In this document: positions 5,362 through 6,191 of the stretch, in pieces
Numbering within the stretch: position 1 is the stretch's first letter
Layout: each line of letters begins with the position of its first letter
Source of the DNA: Candidatus Gottesmanbacteria bacterium RBG_16_37_8
GTDB taxonomy: Bacteria; Patescibacteriota; Microgenomatia; 2-02-FULL-39-11
Assembly (NCBI GenBank): GCA_001779055.1
Contig: MFJA01000073.1
Span: 8,058-14,248, forward strand
Direction of reading: 5' to 3'
Length of the DNA stretch: 6,191 nt
Program-made: the position numbers and the translations under genes
Notes under the pieces: generated by a model
Databases searched by the model: none
What the model saw: the letters and a program-made list of their open reading frames with translations, nothing else
Told to the model about the DNA's origin: nothing

Positions 5362-5377
5362 GATCTCGCTTGACAGG
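5354..5377. repeat. Perfect inverted repeat carrying two back-to-back -35 boxes
   Basis: CCTGTCAAG (5354-5362), loop ATCTCG, CTTGACAGG (5369-5377): 9 bp, no mismatch. Each arm contains TTGACA, one on each strand, pointing away from each other toward the antitoxin and the cohesin gene. It could be a shared regulator site, or a hairpin terminator for plus-strand antisense transcripts, since GCTG and then five T follow on that strand. I prefer the promoter reading because both strands have a -10-like word at 18 nt. Confidence 0.7.
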
Positions 5378-5399
5378 GCTGTTTTTAATAAACTATTGT
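5370..5399 (+). promoter_or_regulatory. Candidate promoter of the cohesin-domain gene
   Basis: Perfect TTGACA (5370-5375), 18-nt spacer, TATTGT (5394-5399, four of six matches). Transcription would start near 5406, giving a leader of about six bases before the ATG at 5412. The -35 box is strong, the -10 box moderate. Confidence 0.5.
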
Positions 5400-5411
5400 A
5401 GATATAAGGAC

Positions 5412-5969
5412 ATGATTAGTAAATCTAAAAAAACCCGTAGCCATAACCGGATGGTTTTTCTGGTTGCTGTCTTTTTTATTCTGGGACTTGTTGTTTCTTT
5501 TGCTTATCAAAAATATCAGAAGTCAAAAACTGCAACTACACCTCTTGCTCCTAATGCTATCCTCTCACTGGTAAGCGATAAGGAAAAAGTTTCTCCCGGT
5601 GAGGAATTTACCGTCACCATGAGTCTTGACTCCGATGACAGCGAAGTGGCGGCAGCTGACTTTGTCGTTCAATATAATCCTAAATATTTAAAAGTCGTCT
5701 CTGTTGCCACAGGCAAGTTTTTCAACAATTATCCGATTAATATCACGGGCAGCGACCATGTCCGCATCTCCGGTGTCGCCTCCTTTGACGGCAATACTTT
5801 GGTTCTGCCAAAGGGTAGTGAAACTGTCGGCTACATTACATTTAGCGCTTTGGGGAACAAAGGCCGGGCAGTAATTAATATCGACAAGATAAAAACTGTC
5901 GTCGCCACCTCCGGCCAGGACATTCTGGACAGAAAAAATATTAAAAAGATAGACGTCAGCGTCATCTGA
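5412..5969 (+). CDS. Membrane-anchored cohesin-domain protein
   Basis: A 185-residue protein: basic N-terminus (1-13), one membrane helix at about 14-32, a Ser/Thr/Pro linker (37-48), then a single beta-sandwich domain (about 50-175) resembling cohesin: SLVSDKEKVSPGEEFTVTMSL at the start (split: SLVSDKEKV, SPGEEFTVTMSL), AADFVVQYNPKYLKVVSV in the middle, and ETVGYITFSALG near the end. The domain should lie outside the cell, held by the uncleaved N-terminal helix. Cohesins bind dockerins in cellulosomes; in other bacteria the fold is a general surface-adhesion module, so no cellulosome is implied. I chose ATG 5412 over an in-frame TTG at 5370 because the TTG lies in the -35 box and would put a polar stretch with no role before the helix. 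AAGGA (5406-5410) is only 1 nt from the ATG, too close for a normal ribosome site. Confidence 0.85.
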   Translation: MISKSKKTRSHNRMVFLVAVFFILGLVVSFAYQKYQKSKTATTPLAPNAILSLVSDKEKVSPGEEFTVTMSLDSDDSEVAAADFVVQYNPKYLKVVSVATGKFFNNYPINITGSDHVRISGVASFDGNTLVLPKGSETVGYITFSALGNKGRAVINIDKIKTVVATSGQDILDRKNIKKIDVSVI

Positions 5970-5970
5970 A

Positions 5971-6191
5971 ATGAAAAAAATCTTTACCGCATTAAAACTT
6001 GCCTCGCTAATTGCTCTTGTAATTGGCCTAGTTGCTATTTCCGCCAAACTCCTCCCCCAAATCCCCAACCTCCAAGTCCGGGCAGCTACGCAACCATATT
6101 GTGATGAACGTCATTTAGATCCCAACTTTTGTCCTTATGGTTGTAATCCAACGGAATTCGGTGGAGCGTGTAAAAGAAAACCACAACCATA
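5971..6191 (+). CDS. Secreted cysteine-containing protein, 3' end outside the window
   Basis: Seventy-three complete codons from the ATG at 5971, open to the window edge; too short here to name. Residues 1-4 are basic (MKKI) and 8-28 form a hydrophobic signal or anchor helix, with a possible cleavage at VRA|ATQ (36-39). The mature start is Cys-containing: Cys44, Cys54, Cys58 and Cys67 (spacing 9, 3 and 8), together with Pro and Gly, which suggests disulfides or metal binding outside the cell. The ATG begins one base after the cohesin-gene stop (TGAAATG) and has no clear Shine-Dalgarno, so it is probably co-transcribed and translationally coupled with it. It may be a larger surface protein, perhaps the partner of the cohesin domain, but nothing seen so far proves that. 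Confidence 0.8.
   Translation, partial: MKKIFTALKLASLIALVIGLVAISAKLLPQIPNLQVRAATQPYCDERHLDPNFCPYGCNPTEFGGACKRKPQP

Noticed and set aside
5354..5390. Intrinsic terminator on the plus strand
   Set aside because: The stem is followed by GCTG before five T, and no plus-strand gene lies upstream; the paired -35 boxes explain the symmetry better, though a terminator for antisense RNA is not excluded.
5370..5411. Upstream TTG start for the cohesin-domain gene
   Set aside because: The TTG is part of the predicted -35 box and the extra 14 residues resemble no signal; ATG 5412 gives a standard basic-plus-helix start.
5967..5969. UGA recoded as an amino acid, as in Gracilibacteria and SR1
   Set aside because: TGA ends lemA, the small membrane protein, the Nudix gene and the cohesin gene exactly at expected lengths and next to new starts.
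5688..6068. Minus-strand open frame of 126 codons
   Set aside because: It is antisense to the cohesin-domain gene and the signal peptide of the next gene, both much better supported.
1..6191. CRISPR array, tRNA, rRNA, transposase or integrase genes
   Set aside because: No spaced direct repeats, cloverleaf patterns, rRNA segments or mobile-element proteins were found.

Overview
The window looks like ordinary chromosome from a small-genome bacterium. My best guess is a member of the Candidate Phyla Radiation (Patescibacteria), possibly Microgenomates. That guess rests on gene style: a 99-residue AbrB-type antitoxin with a very basic tail, a short RarA, a zinc-ribbon Nudix protein, a tiny two-helix membrane protein, and a membrane-anchored cohesin-domain protein. 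Genes are tightly packed, often overlapping, and AT-rich. TGA works as a normal stop, so this is not a lineage that recodes UGA. The taxonomy is an inference; no rRNA or marker gene is present to settle it.

Layout. Positions 1-5322 are all on the minus strand and are read from right to left. First comes an antitoxin/toxin pair (AbrB-type antitoxin 5023-5322, PIN toxin VapC 4649-5029), followed with a 1-nt stop/start overlap by dCTP deaminase (dcd, 4077-4649). A 165-bp gap with several inverted repeats (3912-4076) separates these from rarA (2709-3911), which overlaps a zinc-ribbon Nudix hydrolase (2207-2716). An 81-bp gap with a possible promoter leads to a second cluster with no gaps: a 63-residue membrane protein (1934-2125), thymidylate kinase (tmk, 1299-1937), a LemA-family protein (744-1298) and a TPM-domain membrane protein (1-747, GTG start, 3' end outside the window). 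On the plus strand, diverging from the antitoxin, lie a cohesin-domain protein (5412-5969) and the start of a secreted cysteine-containing protein (5971 to the window end).

How the genes fit together. dcd and tmk both serve dTTP supply, the Nudix protein may clean up or hydrolyse nucleotides, and RarA works at stalled replication forks, so the middle of the window is a DNA-precursor and replication-maintenance cluster. LemA and TPM proteins are commonly neighbours at the cell envelope. The plus-strand pair is directed to the cell surface.

The most interesting DNA is the 89-bp divergent intergenic region 5323-5411. A perfect 9-bp inverted repeat (5354-5377) carries a consensus TTGACA -35 box in each arm, one facing each way. 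A second perfect 7-bp inverted repeat (5326-5342) covers the predicted -10 box of the antitoxin promoter, as expected for an autoregulated toxin-antitoxin operator. Both predicted transcripts would have almost no leader. I do not see a clearly new defence or mobile system; the unusual points are regulatory.
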